A stretch of 64,000 nucleotides of DNA from Pseudorhizobium xiangyangii (GTDB taxonomy: Bacteria; Pseudomonadota; Alphaproteobacteria; Rhizobiales; Rhizobiaceae), in the NCBI RefSeq assembly GCF_020531965.1, contig NZ_JAJAWH010000007.1, positions 62,001-126,000 on the forward strand, given 5' to 3'. The stretch's first letter is position 1; each line of letters opens with the position of its first letter. The translations under genes were made by a program, and so were the position numbers. Shown here piece by piece: positions 1 through 9,278 of the stretch. The notes under the pieces were generated by a model. That model ran no database searches. It was given only the letters and a program-made list of their open reading frames with translations, and was not told the DNA's origin.

Positions 1-553
1 ACCAGTAGCTGGGACAGGACGTCGAGCAGCAAGCACAGAGAATGCACTCATAGAGCCCATCCAGCTTCAGCCGGTCCTCGTGGCTCTGCTTCCATTCCTT
101 TGCCGGCGGAGGAGAGACCGTTTTCAGCCAGGGCTCGATCGAGCGGTGCTGGGCATAGAAATTGGTGAGATCCGGCACCAGATCCTTCACCACGGGCAGG
201 TGCGGCAATGGATAGACCTTAACGGTTCCAGTGATGTCATCCATGCCCTTGGTGCAGGCAAGCGTGTTCGTCCCGTCGATGTTCATCGCGCAGGAACCGC
301 AGATGCCCTCTCGACAGGACCGCCGTAGCGTCAGTGTCGGATCGATACTGTTCTTGATGTAAAGAAGACCATCGAGCACCATCGGCCCGCAGTCATCGAT
401 ATCGATGTAGTAGGTATCGATACGCGGGTTCTGGCCGTCGTCCGGGTTCCAGCGGTAGATGCGGTACTCGCGAATGTTCTTCGCGCCTTCCGGCTTCGGC
501 CACACCTTGCCTTCAGAGATCTGAGAGTTCTTGGGGAGAGCGAGTTCAACCAT
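1..553 (-). CDS. sdhB: Succinate dehydrogenase iron-sulfur subunit (C-terminus cut by window edge)
   Basis: This is the iron-sulfur subunit of succinate dehydrogenase (complex II), which carries electrons from the flavin of SdhA to the membrane quinone. Only about 184 codons are present and the family is usually near 259 residues, so the C-terminal third lies outside the window. The translated N-terminus begins [10 protein letters not shown]. It contains the [2Fe-2S] motif [12 protein letters not shown] and the start of a further cluster-binding motif, [15 protein letters not shown]. The ATG at 553-551 lies 18 bases after the sdhA stop, so it is the last gene of the sdhCDAB transcript. The assignment is very secure from the cysteine motifs and the order. 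Confidence 0.96.
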   Translation of the reverse strand, partial: MVELALPKNSQISEGKVWPKPEGAKNIREYRIYRWNPDDGQNPRIDTYYIDIDDCGPMVLDGLLYIKNSIDPTLTLRRSCREGICGSCAMNIDGTNTLACTKGMDDITGTVKVYPLPHLPVVKDLVPDLTNFYAQHRSIEPWLKTVSPPPAKEWKQSHEDRLKLDGLYECILCACCSTSCPSYW

Positions 554-571
554 GTCCAGTTCCTCTCGGGA

Positions 572-2413
572 TCAGTAGACGCGGGCCTTGGGCTCGATCT
601 TGGCAGGATCGATACCCTCGGCGATAAGGTCCGTGTGGACGGGGCGATAGTCGAGCTTCACATCACCCGCCTCGTTGACCCAGGCGAGACTGTGCTTGCG
701 CCAGTTCTCATCGTCGCGGCCGGCGAACGGGCCGTCCGTGTAGTCTTCACGAGCATGGCTGCCGCGGCTTTCCTTGCGCGCTTCCGCGCCGTAGACCGTG
801 GTAATGGCGTTCGCCATCAGGTTTTCCAGTTCCAGCGTCTCGACGAGATCCGAGTTCCAGATCATCGAGCGATCCGTGAGCTTGACATCCTTCAGCTCAC
901 TCCAGATGCTCGACATCCGGCGGCAGCCGGATTCCAGCGATTCCTGAGTCCGGAAAACAGCGGCGTCGTCCTGCATGGTCCGCTGCATCTTATCCCGAAG
1001 TACCGCGGTGGGCGTGCCACCACTGGCGTTCCGCAGGCGGTCGAAGCGATCCATGATCTTGTCGCAGGCCGCCGTATTGAGAGCAGGCACCGGTTCTGCC
1101 TTATCGATCACCTGCCCTGCGCGGATCGCAGCAGCACGACCGAAGACCACAAGGTCGATCAGCGAATTGGAGCCAAGGCGGTTCGCGCCGTGTACGGACG
1201 CACAGCCGGCTTCGCCGACCGCCATCAGGCCGGGCGACAGGCGCTCCGGATTGGCGCTGTCGGCATTCAGAACCTCACCCCAGAAATTGGTCGGGATGCC
1301 GCCCATATTATAGTGGACGGTCGGCAGTACCGGGATCGGCTCGCGGGTCACGTCTACGCCGGCAAAGATCTTGGCGCTCTCGGAAATGCCCGGCAGGCGC
1401 TCATGAAGGACAGCCGGATCCAAGTGGTCGAGATGCAGGTAGATGTGGTCCTTGTTCTTGCCAACGCCACGGCCTTCGCGGATTTCGAGCGTCATGCAAC
1501 GGGAAACCACATCTCGCGATGCCAGGTCCTTTGCGGACGGTGCATAGCGCTCCATGAAGCGCTCGCCCTCGGAATTGACGAGATAACCGCCTTCGCCGCG
1601 TGCACCTTCCGTGATCAGGCAACCGGAGCCGTAGATGCCGGTCGGATGGAATTGCACGAACTCCATGTCCTGGAGCGGCAGTCCGGCGCGGGCAACCATG
1701 CCGCCACCGTCACCCGTGCAGGTGTGGGCCGAGGTGGCCGAGAAATAGGCACGGCCGTAACCGCCCGTCGCCAGCACCACCATCTTCGCCGCGAAGCGGT
1801 GGATAGTGCCGTCGTCAAGGTTCCAGGCGACAACGCCGGTGCAACGGCCGTCGTCGGACATGATCAGGTCGAGCGCGAAGTACTCGATGAAGAACTCCGC
1901 GTTGTTGCGCAACGACTGGCCATAGAGCGTATGCAAGATGGCATGGCCGGTACGGTCGGCAGCGGCGCAGGTCCGCTGCACCGGCGGACCGGCACCGTAG
2001 TTCTGCATGTGGCCGCCGAATGGGCGCTGGTAGATCTTGCCTTCAGCATTACGCGAGAAGGGAACACCGTAGTGCTCAAGCTCGTAGACGGCCTTCGGCG
2101 CTTCCATGGCGAGATACTGCATGGCATCGACGTCGCCGAGCCAGTCGGAGCCCTTGACGGTGTCGTAGAGATGCCACTGCCAGCTATCCGGCGTCATGTT
2201 CTGCAGCGAGGCGGCAATACCACCCTGGGCTGCCACGGTATGCGAGCGCGTTGGGAACACCTTGGTGATGCAGGCGGTCTTGAAGCCTTGTTCGGCCATG
2301 CCAAGCGTCGCACGCAGCCCGGCCCCACCAGCCCCGACGACAATGACGTCGTAGGAGTGGTCGACATAGGTGTAGGCCTTGCCGGTCTGCGCAATGGGAG
2401 TGATCGATGCCAT
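572..2413 (-). CDS. sdhA: Succinate dehydrogenase flavoprotein subunit
   Basis: SdhA is the flavoprotein that oxidises succinate to fumarate at the cytoplasmic face of the inner membrane. From the ATG at 2413 the protein has 613 residues, the usual alphaproteobacterial length; an upstream in-frame ATG at 2431 would overlap sdhD and is less likely. Visible motifs are the FAD-binding [14 protein letters not shown] near the N-terminus, the flavin-attachment region [11 protein letters not shown], the active-site HPTGIYG and REGRGVG segments, and the C-terminal Arg-rich [10 protein letters not shown]. It begins 7 bases after the sdhD stop and is followed by sdhB. Confidence 0.98.
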   Translation of the reverse strand: MASITPIAQTGKAYTYVDHSYDVIVVGAGGAGLRATLGMAEQGFKTACITKVFPTRSHTVAAQGGIAASLQNMTPDSWQWHLYDTVKGSDWLGDVDAMQYLAMEAPKAVYELEHYGVPFSRNAEGKIYQRPFGGHMQNYGAGPPVQRTCAAADRTGHAILHTLYGQSLRNNAEFFIEYFALDLIMSDDGRCTGVVAWNLDDGTIHRFAAKMVVLATGGYGRAYFSATSAHTCTGDGGGMVARAGLPLQDMEFVQFHPTGIYGSGCLITEGARGEGGYLVNSEGERFMERYAPSAKDLASRDVVSRCMTLEIREGRGVGKNKDHIYLHLDHLDPAVLHERLPGISESAKIFAGVDVTREPIPVLPTVHYNMGGIPTNFWGEVLNADSANPERLSPGLMAVGEAGCASVHGANRLGSNSLIDLVVFGRAAAIRAGQVIDKAEPVPALNTAACDKIMDRFDRLRNASGGTPTAVLRDKMQRTMQDDAAVFRTQESLESGCRRMSSIWSELKDVKLTDRSMIWNSDLVETLELENLMANAITTVYGAEARKESRGSHAREDYTDGPFAGRDDENWRKHSLAWVNEAGDVKLDYRPVHTDLIAEGIDPAKIEPKARVY

Positions 2414-2420
2414 GGCGGGA

Positions 2421-2801
2421 TTATCCTGCAAATGCGATTTTCAGGACGGCGATAAGACAGAGACCACCGACCAAAAGGGAGAATGAAGCATTGACGATGA
2501 GAAGCGCGAGCTTCGCCGTCTCGGAATGGATGTAGTCCTGGATGACTTCTTCCATACCCAGACGCATGTGAACGATACTGGCGATAACCGTCAGGGCGTT
2601 GATCGTGGCCACGAAGGGATTGGCGAGCGCATCAACGACTTCGGCATAAGGCCGCCCGGCATACATCACCAAAAAGCCGATATAGAAAAGCATCAAAGGC
2701 ACGAGCACGACCGATGTCGTCCGCACCTTCCAGAAATGATCGGTTCCGGTCTTTGCCGAACCGAGGCCGCGAACTTTGCCGAGAGGCGTGCGCATGTCCA
2801 T
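2421..2801 (-). CDS. sdhD: Succinate dehydrogenase hydrophobic membrane anchor
   Basis: SdhD is one of the two small membrane subunits that bind heme b and quinone and hold SdhAB on the membrane. The 126-residue protein has three predicted hydrophobic segments (about residues 32-50, 56-82 and 100-124). It carries the conserved [12 protein letters not shown] segment, which includes a His (VHMRLG) typical of the heme ligand region. A second ATG two codons downstream (2795) is an alternative start. It lies 14 bases after sdhC and 7 before sdhA, within the sdhCDAB operon. Confidence 0.93.
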   Translation of the reverse strand: MDMRTPLGKVRGLGSAKTGTDHFWKVRTTSVVLVPLMLFYIGFLVMYAGRPYAEVVDALANPFVATINALTVIASIVHMRLGMEEVIQDYIHSETAKLALLIVNASFSLLVGGLCLIAVLKIAFAG

Positions 2802-2815
2802 GATCTATCCTCTCC

Positions 2816-3208
2816 TCAGCGGACCAGCAGGACCACGGCCCACACCAGAACGGTGAGCGCGATCGATGCAACAAGGTTAGCCTTGGCGAGCATGGTCGAG
2901 AACTCCTTCTCAAATCCATAACCAAGGTCCCACATGATGTGGCGAAGCCCGCCGACAAGGTGGTGGATCAGCGCCCAGGTATACCCGAACAGTATGACTT
3001 GGCCGAGGAACGACCCGAAAAGGTCATTGACCTGATTGAAATAGTCCTCACCCGAGGCAGCGGCAATCAACCACGCCGCCACCAGAATAGTGCCAACGTA
3101 GAGTGCCACACCTGTAATACGGTGCATGATCGACATGGCCATGGTGGGAATAAATTTATAAACCTGCAGGTGCGGCGACAGGGGCCGGTTTTTAGTCACA
3201 TTCGCCAT
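2816..3208 (-). CDS. sdhC: Succinate dehydrogenase cytochrome b556 subunit
   Basis: SdhC is the cytochrome b subunit of complex II. The 130-residue protein starts MANVTKNRPLSPHLQVYK, contains the family motifs RPLSPHLQVY and SIMHRITGVAL, and has the heme-ligand motif HHLVGGLRHIMWD. It has three transmembrane segments. The ATG at 3208 was chosen because the conserved N-terminus begins there; a longer reading frame to 3271 adds residues unlike the family. It is the first gene of the minus-strand sdh operon, and the long AT-rich gap upstream should hold the operon promoter. Confidence 0.95.
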   Translation of the reverse strand: MANVTKNRPLSPHLQVYKFIPTMAMSIMHRITGVALYVGTILVAAWLIAAASGEDYFNQVNDLFGSFLGQVILFGYTWALIHHLVGGLRHIMWDLGYGFEKEFSTMLAKANLVASIALTVLVWAVVLLVR

Positions 3209-3573
3209 CAGGACCTCGCGGCGTTGAAGCGTCTCCGGGCGTTGCACCCGCCAATACACCTTGCTGAACAAATGTGCATTGCATCAATCCAGCGTGGTTT
3301 ACTGCCCGATATACCCAACGACAAGCGATTTCAAACGGATTTCAAATTTAAATCGATTGGCGTCTTTTACTAAAGATCTTCGGGATGTTCCCTGCCGCCA
3401 GACTGCGAACCTATTTGCCACCATTCCGCGATCACAAGCTTCCCGAGTTCGTGAGGTAGAAGCCTTGGTTGACTGATTGTTTTCAGCAAACCAGCACCGC
3501 TTGCCGGAAGGGCCAGGATCAGAATTTTAAGGTTTATGGGGAATAGATGACATGGCCCACCATGGATTAATCG
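3209..3573. promoter_or_regulatory. Intergenic region with the presumed sdh promoter
   Basis: This 365-base gap separates the divergent sdhC and GGDEF/EAL genes and is clearly more AT-rich than its surroundings around 3320-3375. The visible structure is a direct repeat GATTTCAAA at 3327-3335 and 3338-3346 (11-base period, about one helical turn), followed by a run of A and T. Read on the minus strand the repeats are TTTGAAATC and contain TTGAAA -35-like hexamers, but I could not fit a convincing -10 at normal spacing. No gene is apparent in the rest of the gap. Confidence 0.4.
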
Positions 3574-6264
3574 ATGCCCTACCTCCCAGACCCGCGCAGA
3601 GCCGATCGCACCCCTTCGCGAGGATGGAGTGCGGCGTATTTTCTTCCGGCTCTGCTGGCAATTACTGCGGTACTTGTCGCACTCGTCGTCAGTGATGGGG
3701 AACGAAGAACACAGCATCATCTGGCGCAGAGAACCAAGGCAGCGGAACAGCTTGCCGATGTTGCAGCACGGTTGGAAACCAACATTCGCGGCAACGTCAA
3801 TCTGGTTCATGGTCTCGTCACGGTCGTCGCCAACGAGCCGAAGCTTACGCAGCCCCGCTTTTCGGCGATCGCGCAACGAATTTTCGCAGTACCCTCACAG
3901 CTCCGCAATGTAGCGACAGCTCCTGATTTCGTCGTGCAGATGGTGTACCCCGAGGAGGTGAACCGCGCGACTATTGGACTGGACTACATGAAGACCCCCG
4001 GACAGCGGGAGGCAGTCCTTCAGGTCGTGGAGCGACGAAAAGTCATCATCACGGGCCCTGTCAATCTCGTTCAGGGCGGACAGGGACTGGTCGCCCGCTA
4101 CCCCGTCTTTTCCATCAGCTCGGGCCGTTTCTCAGGCATCGTGTCCGCCGTGATAGATCTCGAACGGCTCTATCGCGACAGCAACGTCACCACGCCATCG
4201 CAGACACTCGACATTGCGATTGCGCGGCGCCCGACGCCACATGCGGGTGACGTATTTCTCGGTTCCGAAGGCGTCTTCTGGAACGAACCGGTAACCCTCT
4301 CCATCGATCTGGGATACGACACATGGTATCTCGCAGCGACGCCGAAAGGGGGATGGCTCACCGAATCTCCAGGCCTGACACGGTTCCGGCTGCTTGGATT
4401 AGCAATCGCCTGCTGCATTGCCGCTCCACTGGCATGGGCAGGCTTCCTTATGAAGCAGCGCCATCGCAGCATCATTATGCTGCAGGAGCGCGAAGAGCGG
4501 CTCGATACATTGTCGCAACGTTTGCAGCTCGCACTTGAAGCATCGAAGATCGGCGTTTGGGAATACGATCCGGAAACAAACCGCTTTTTCTGGGACAGCC
4601 GGATGTGCGATCTCTACGGTGCAACACTCGAAAAAGGCGAATGCCAATTCGAGGACTGGCTAGGTGCGATCCATCCTGAAGACCTGCAAGATGCCGAAGC
4701 CGCATTTGGCAGAGCCCTGCAGCAGGAAGACGACTACCTTCAAGACTTCCGGATCATTCTTCCGACGGGCGACATTCGGCATATCCGTGCACATGGCGCG
4801 GTTCACAAAACGTCCACTGGCGCGATCCGTCTTGTCGGTGCGAACTGGGACGTTTCCGATGACGTCACGCTGCAAACCGAGCTTAGGTCTGCGAGAGCAG
4901 AAACTGAAGAGCAGAACCGGCAGTTGCGGACGACACGACGTATCCTTGAGCATCAATCCCTGCACGACGCGCTGACGGGATTACCCAACCGCCGCTTCCT
5001 CGACCAGTTCATGGTCACTGCGGACACGTCCGACGTCTCGCAGAAGCTAGCGTTCATCCATATCGATCTCGATCGCTTCAAACACGTCAACGACACACTC
5101 GGACACGGCGCGGGTGATGAAGTGCTCAAGACTGTAACCGCTCGACTGCGGGATATCGTCGGCCCGGAAGAGGTAATCTCACGCATTGGCGGTGATGAGT
5201 TCGTAATCGTAACCTGTGGCGCAGACCCCGCGTCGCGCGCGCAGGATGTGGCGCAGGCTGTTGTCGCCACCCTTTCCCGTCCTATCCACCTCGATGGTCA
5301 GGAATGTCGTATCGGCTGCAGCGCCGGCATAGCCCTCCAGGCCACGGCGGCGGAAACGCCGCAACAATTGCTGATCAATGCCGACATAGCGCTTTATGAA
5401 GCCAAGAAGAGAGGCCGCAACAGATTTGAGTTCTTCTCCGATGAGTTGCGCTCTGCAACCGTCGAAACGAAACGGACGGCAGACGAGTTTCTGAAGGCGT
5501 TGGAGTGCGACGAATTCGTGCCCTTCTTTCAACCGCAGTTCGACGCCCACAGCTTTGCAATCACCGGCGTGGAGGCTTTGGCGCGATGGGATCATCCACA
5601 CCGCGGCATCCTCACGCCCGACAAGTTTCTCAACGTTGCCGAGGGATTGGGAAGGGTCGCCGAAATCGATGCGCTGGTCCTCGAAAAATCTCTATTCCAG
5701 ATGACACGCTGGCGTATCGGTGGTGTCTCCATTCCAAAGCTGTCGGTCAATATCTCGGCGCAACGGCTTAAGGATCCCGAATTGATGGCAGTGCTTGAAA
5801 CGCTGCCATTCGGTGCACACAGGATTGCATTTGAGCTTCTCGAATCGATCTCGTTCGAGGATCAGGACGAGGAATTGAAGGCCGCTATCCGGGAGTTGAA
5901 GGAACGGGGAATCGAGGTGGAGATCGATGACTTCGGGTCAGGACATGCCTCGATCGTCAGCCTTCTGCAACTCGCGCCAAAGCGCCTCAAGATCGACCGG
6001 CAGCTCGTGGCCCCAATGGATGTATCGGAATCCCAGCGACGCCTGGTTGCGTCCATCATCGAGATCGGGCGGTCCCTCGGCATCGGCATTGTCGCCGAAG
6101 GCGTTGAGACCATGGCTCATGCGGAAATCCTCCGCGACCTGGGCTGCCATACCCTTCAGGGCTATGCCTTTGCAAACCCGATGCCTGCCGGAGAGCTGAT
6201 GGCATTTGCCAGCGAATGGCAGGAACGCTACCCGATGGCTGCGACAAACCTCAGGGCAGGCTAA
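3574..6264 (+). CDS. Membrane CHASE-PAS-GGDEF-EAL cyclic-di-GMP signalling protein
   Basis: This 896-residue protein probably makes and/or degrades cyclic di-GMP in response to a periplasmic ligand. Two transmembrane helices (about residues 19-41 and 270-293) enclose a periplasmic sensor that resembles CHASE. A PAS domain begins near residue 318 (LQLALEASKIGVW). The GGDEF domain has HDALTGLPNRR near 465 and an intact RIGGDEF near 539. The EAL domain starts near 654 and keeps EALARW, NISAQRL, FELLES, IDDFGSG, LKIDRQ and AEGVET, so both active sites look complete. The inhibitory RxxD motif five residues before GGDEF is absent. The start is not supported by a strong ribosome binding site. It ends 4 bases inside the convergent MgtC gene. 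Confidence 0.92.
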   Translation: MPYLPDPRRADRTPSRGWSAAYFLPALLAITAVLVALVVSDGERRTQHHLAQRTKAAEQLADVAARLETNIRGNVNLVHGLVTVVANEPKLTQPRFSAIAQRIFAVPSQLRNVATAPDFVVQMVYPEEVNRATIGLDYMKTPGQREAVLQVVERRKVIITGPVNLVQGGQGLVARYPVFSISSGRFSGIVSAVIDLERLYRDSNVTTPSQTLDIAIARRPTPHAGDVFLGSEGVFWNEPVTLSIDLGYDTWYLAATPKGGWLTESPGLTRFRLLGLAIACCIAAPLAWAGFLMKQRHRSIIMLQEREERLDTLSQRLQLALEASKIGVWEYDPETNRFFWDSRMCDLYGATLEKGECQFEDWLGAIHPEDLQDAEAAFGRALQQEDDYLQDFRIILPTGDIRHIRAHGAVHKTSTGAIRLVGANWDVSDDVTLQTELRSARAETEEQNRQLRTTRRILEHQSLHDALTGLPNRRFLDQFMVTADTSDVSQKLAFIHIDLDRFKHVNDTLGHGAGDEVLKTVTARLRDIVGPEEVISRIGGDEFVIVTCGADPASRAQDVAQAVVATLSRPIHLDGQECRIGCSAGIALQATAAETPQQLLINADIALYEAKKRGRNRFEFFSDELRSATVETKRTADEFLKALECDEFVPFFQPQFDAHSFAITGVEALARWDHPHRGILTPDKFLNVAEGLGRVAEIDALVLEKSLFQMTRWRIGGVSIPKLSVNISAQRLKDPELMAVLETLPFGAHRIAFELLESISFEDQDEELKAAIRELKERGIEVEIDDFGSGHASIVSLLQLAPKRLKIDRQLVAPMDVSESQRRLVASIIEIGRSLGIGIVAEGVETMAHAEILRDLGCHTLQGYAFANPMPAGELMAFASEWQERYPMAATNLRAG

Positions 6265-6770
6265 CGCGAGCGACGATCCTCCTCACTGCCTGGTTCAGCC
6301 TGTTTGCGTCCCTTGTCGATTGAACCTTCGTCTGGCTCCGGCTTTAGATTGGTCATCAGGCGCAAAGTCAGGAAGGTGACGATGGAAAGGACGATGGCAA
6401 TATCAAAGGCTCCAAGCCCGACCGCGGTCCCGATTGCGCCGGTAGCCCAGAGACTGGCAGCCGTGGCGGTTCCCCTGACCGAATTTTTGCCGACCAGGAT
6501 CGCGCCGCCGCCGATGAAACCCATGCCGGTTATGAGACCCTCCACAATACGGGCCGTGGCTTCGGCATTGCCAGCAATAACGGTCTCAGCCGCCTGGACA
6601 AATCCGCAGGCGGCGATTGCCACCAGGGGGAACGTCCTCAAGCCGGCGCTCCGTTCGCTCTTTTCGCGATCCCAGCCGATCGGCAAGGCAAGCACGTAGG
6701 CTGTCATCAGGGCTACAATGTGCGGAACGAAGTGAAAGTCCGCAGCGAGGGAAGACAGGTGGTCCTGCAT
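6261..6770 (-). CDS. MgtC/SapB-family inner-membrane protein
   Basis: The 169-residue protein matches the MgtC/SapB transmembrane family: an early GWDREKSERSAGLRTFPLVA segment (the family's G-x-E/D-R and RTF/LV signature), then the LITGMGFIGGGAILV and VRGTATAASLWATGAIG motifs. Four to five hydrophobic helices are visible, with a charged cytoplasmic tail. Family members are linked to magnesium limitation, acid stress or intramacrophage survival in other bacteria, but the role here is unknown. An upstream GGAG about 11 bases before the ATG supports the start. It converges with the GGDEF/EAL gene. Confidence 0.85.
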   Translation of the reverse strand: MQDHLSSLAADFHFVPHIVALMTAYVLALPIGWDREKSERSAGLRTFPLVAIAACGFVQAAETVIAGNAEATARIVEGLITGMGFIGGGAILVGKNSVRGTATAASLWATGAIGTAVGLGAFDIAIVLSIVTFLTLRLMTNLKPEPDEGSIDKGRKQAEPGSEEDRRSR

Positions 6771-6784
6771 GTGAGCAACGGCTC

Positions 6785-6964
6785 CTATCGCTGGTGTTTA
6801 CGATCGCCCTTGTCTCCATCTCCGGGCTTCGCCACATACCTGGCCTCCCAGCAGGCGGCGAACAGGGAACGACCCACAGCGACGCTTTGCTTGAAGCGAC
6901 CCTCGTCATCACGCCGCATACAGGGCTTGTCGGTTCCGGTATCGATCAGCTCTCTCTTCGGCAT
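6785..6964 (-). CDS. Small basic/acidic rhizobial protein of unknown function
   Basis: A 59-residue polar protein starting MPKRELIDTGTDKPCMRRDD. I recognise this N-terminus as a small conserved protein widespread in Rhizobiales with no known function. The ATG at 6964 was chosen over two earlier ATGs because a GGAG lies 6 bases upstream of it. It has no membrane segment and is rich in Arg, Lys and Asp. It lies just upstream of the MgtC gene on the same strand (14 bases between) and could be co-transcribed with it. Recognition is from memory, so confidence is moderate. Confidence 0.62.
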   Translation of the reverse strand: MPKRELIDTGTDKPCMRRDDEGRFKQSVAVGRSLFAACWEARYVAKPGDGDKGDRKHQR

Positions 6965-7073
6965 CGTCATCTCCAGCATCGTTTCCGCTGCGATAACGTG
7001 CGTCCCGAAGAAAAGATGCGTTCAGCACCAATTGCCGACATCAGTGGCAGGACAGCCGGAACTTTTGCCGTCG

Positions 7074-7316
7074 TCAGCCTGCTGATTTGTTGGCGAAGGC
7101 CAATTGCAACTCAACCTGGACAGCATCCATGAAGGTGCGGACCTGCAGGGAGACCTCCTCCTCACAAGTGCCGATGCGGCGCAGGGCAGCAACCAATGCC
7201 GACATCTCTGCCCGCCAGAACTGATTGGCTTCCTCGCCGTGCAGATCGCGCAAGATCATGGCACAGCGGCGAACATCGGCGGTGCGTCGATGTGAGGGGA
7301 ACTGGACAAGGGTCAT
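7074..7316 (-). CDS. Small DUF6074-like rhizobial protein
   Basis: An 80-residue protein starting MTLVQFPSHRR with a segment rich in Arg followed by DLHGEEANQFWRAEMSALVAALRRIG and EVSLQVRTFMDAVQVELQ. This pattern (FP-x-xRR near the N-terminus, a central HG-x-x-A-x-x-FW helix and a C-terminal helix ending VQ-x-EL) resembles a family of small uncharacterised rhizobial proteins that I associate with DUF6074. The function is unknown. It lies on the same strand as the previous small gene, with about 110 bases between them that show no gene. Confidence 0.55.
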   Translation of the reverse strand: MTLVQFPSHRRTADVRRCAMILRDLHGEEANQFWRAEMSALVAALRRIGTCEEEVSLQVRTFMDAVQVELQLAFANKSAG

Positions 7317-7579
7317 GGCAACTCGCGAACCTGAAATCGAATCGTTACTGATGCGGACAGCTTCGTCTGCCTTCCTTCACAAAACCCTAAATCGCGTAAA
7401 AGAACCGAACTTGAAGCGAATTAGGGCGCGAGATCGTGCAGGACGCGGGGCTGAACTGGCTCCACATGAAGTCGGCTGGACGGCAGAAACGGCCGACATG
7501 TCAGTCTTGTTTTTCCTCCGACGGCTGCGTAGAACCACCGCAAGTCACCTGCAGCTCTTGCGCCTAAGAAGGGATAACC

Positions 7580-8350
7580 ATGGCCGATGTTGTTGCTCAG
7601 CATCCGGACCTCTTCGGCAAGGGCGTGCTGATTACGGGAGGCGGGACCGGCATTGGGGCTGCGTTGACGGCAGCCTTCGCAGCGCAGGGCGCCAAGGTCG
7701 CCTTCATCGACATCTGCGAACAGGAAAGTAGCGCGCTTGCCGAACGCCTGTCGCAGACGGCACGACATCCGGTAACCTTCATCCCCGCGGACCTTCGCGA
7801 CGTTGATGTCGCCAAAGCGGCGGTAAATGCGGCTATAGGCACCCTTGGATCGCTATCGGTTCTTGTCAACAATGCCGCATGGGACGATCGTCACGATATA
7901 GATACCGTGACGGAGGAGTATTGGGACGACAATCAGGCGGTAAACCTCAAGCAGCTTTTCTTCGTCACGCAGACGGCGCTGCCGCATCTCCGTGCGGCAG
8001 GCAGTGCTGCTATCGTCAACTTTTCGTCGATTTCGTATCTTCTCAACATGGGCGATCTTCCTTCCTACGCCGCCGCAAAGGCCGGCATCATCGGGCTGAC
8101 CAAGAGCATGGCAGGTCGCCTGGGCCCGGAAGGTATCCGGGTTAATGCCCTATTACCCGGCATGATCGTCACGGAACGCCAGAAGCGCTTGTGGCTGAGC
8201 GAAGACAGCATTAACTCCACAGTTTCTCGGCAATGCCTGAGACGCCCTCTGACGGCAGACGACGTCGTTGGACCCTGCCTTTTTCTTGCCTCGTCGGCCT
8301 CGGCCGGCATGACTGCCCAAACCATGATCATTGATGGAGGATTGCTTTGA
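7580..8350 (+). CDS. SDR-family sugar dehydrogenase, probably D-galactose 1-dehydrogenase
   Basis: A 256-residue classical short-chain dehydrogenase: NAD-binding TGGGTGIG near residue 18, NNAAWD in place of NNAG, catalytic Ser in FSSISYL and YAAAK with Tyr/Lys, and a C-terminal MIIDGGLL. The next genes are dgoK, dgoA, a GntR regulator and a galactonate-dehydratase-like gene, so it most likely oxidises D-galactose (perhaps also L-arabinose or another aldose) to the lactone, the first step of the De Ley-Doudoroff pathway. Substrate is inferred from context only. Its stop overlaps the TTG start of dgoK, implying coupled translation. Confidence 0.82.
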   Translation: MADVVAQHPDLFGKGVLITGGGTGIGAALTAAFAAQGAKVAFIDICEQESSALAERLSQTARHPVTFIPADLRDVDVAKAAVNAAIGTLGSLSVLVNNAAWDDRHDIDTVTEEYWDDNQAVNLKQLFFVTQTALPHLRAAGSAAIVNFSSISYLLNMGDLPSYAAAKAGIIGLTKSMAGRLGPEGIRVNALLPGMIVTERQKRLWLSEDSINSTVSRQCLRRPLTADDVVGPCLFLASSASAGMTAQTMIIDGGLL

Positions 8351-9261
8351 ACAGACCCGCCTATGCTGCCGTGGACTGGGGCACTAGCAGCTTTCGGCTT
8401 TGGCTGATGGATGACAAGGACACGGTTCTTGCTGAACGGCGCAGCGGGGAAGGCATGACGTCTGCAGCCAAGACAGGTTTTGCAGATGTTCTGGCTTCGC
8501 ATCTGCAGGCTGTCGAGGCTCCTGCGGATATGCCGGTGATCGTTTGTGGCATGGCCGGCGCGCGGCAGGGCTGGGTCGAGGCGGGTTATGTGGATGTTCC
8601 GGCATCACTGCCTTCGGTCCTGAAGGGCGCAGTTCGCGTCGAGGGTGTTGGCCGGGATGTTCGAATCCTTCCCGGGCTTGCCCAACGGGATGCAAATGCC
8701 CCCGACGTCATGCGCGGCGAGGAAACGCAGCTCCTCGGCGCGCTCCGTTCCGGGACGGGTCAGCAGCTTGTCTGCATGCCGGGAACACATTCGAAATGGG
8801 TCCATGTCTCAGGCGAGAGTGTTACGAGCTTCGCGACGTACATGACTGGCGAACTCTTCGACGTCATCTCGAAACATTCCGTGCTTTCCCATTCACTCGC
8901 CGGGGCGGAGGCGTTCGACGCGGATCGGCCGGCATTCGTGGAGGCCCTGCAAGCCGCGTTTCGCGCGCCACAGCAGATAAGTAACCTCCTTTTCACTGTC
9001 CGTTCCGGAACCTTGCTCCACGGGCTGAACCCCACCGATGCTGCCGCGCGACTGTCGGGCACATTACTCGGGATTGAGATTGCAGGAGGCCTGTCCTCGC
9101 TGCAGGACATACCGTCCGTCATCCTTGTGGCTTCGGGTAAACTGCGCAATCTCTATGAAGGTGCATTCTCCGCCCTTTCACTCACCTACGAAGGCATCGA
9201 CGCCGACGACGCGGTGCGGCAGGGACTTTCCGCTGCCGCACATAAAACCGTGCTTGCTTAA
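8347..9261 (+). CDS. dgoK: 2-dehydro-3-deoxygalactonokinase
   Basis: DgoK phosphorylates 2-dehydro-3-deoxy-D-galactonate at C6 with ATP. The 304-residue protein has the sugar-kinase-like N-terminus AAVDWGTSSFRLWL, CGMAGARQGW, the MRGEETQLLGAL and CMPGTHSKWV segments typical of the family, and MTGELFDVI. The start is a TTG at 8347 that overlaps the upstream TGA; GGAGG at 8336-8340 lies six bases before it, which supports this start. It is followed after 17 bases by dgoA. Assignment is strong from sequence and neighbours. Confidence 0.92.
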   Translation: MNRPAYAAVDWGTSSFRLWLMDDKDTVLAERRSGEGMTSAAKTGFADVLASHLQAVEAPADMPVIVCGMAGARQGWVEAGYVDVPASLPSVLKGAVRVEGVGRDVRILPGLAQRDANAPDVMRGEETQLLGALRSGTGQQLVCMPGTHSKWVHVSGESVTSFATYMTGELFDVISKHSVLSHSLAGAEAFDADRPAFVEALQAAFRAPQQISNLLFTVRSGTLLHGLNPTDAAARLSGTLLGIEIAGGLSSLQDIPSVILVASGKLRNLYEGAFSALSLTYEGIDADDAVRQGLSAAAHKTVLA

Positions 9262-9278
9262 GCCTTAAGGAAATCGAA

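Noticed and set aside
635-2455. A 606-codon open frame on the plus strand, antisense to sdhA
   Set aside because: It mirrors the sdhA frame in high-GC DNA, has no recognisable domain or ribosome site, and sdhA is certain.
3327-3400. A definite -35/-10 promoter for sdh
   Set aside because: TTGAAA hexamers are present but the nearest TATA-like box has 15-base spacing; not strong enough to call.
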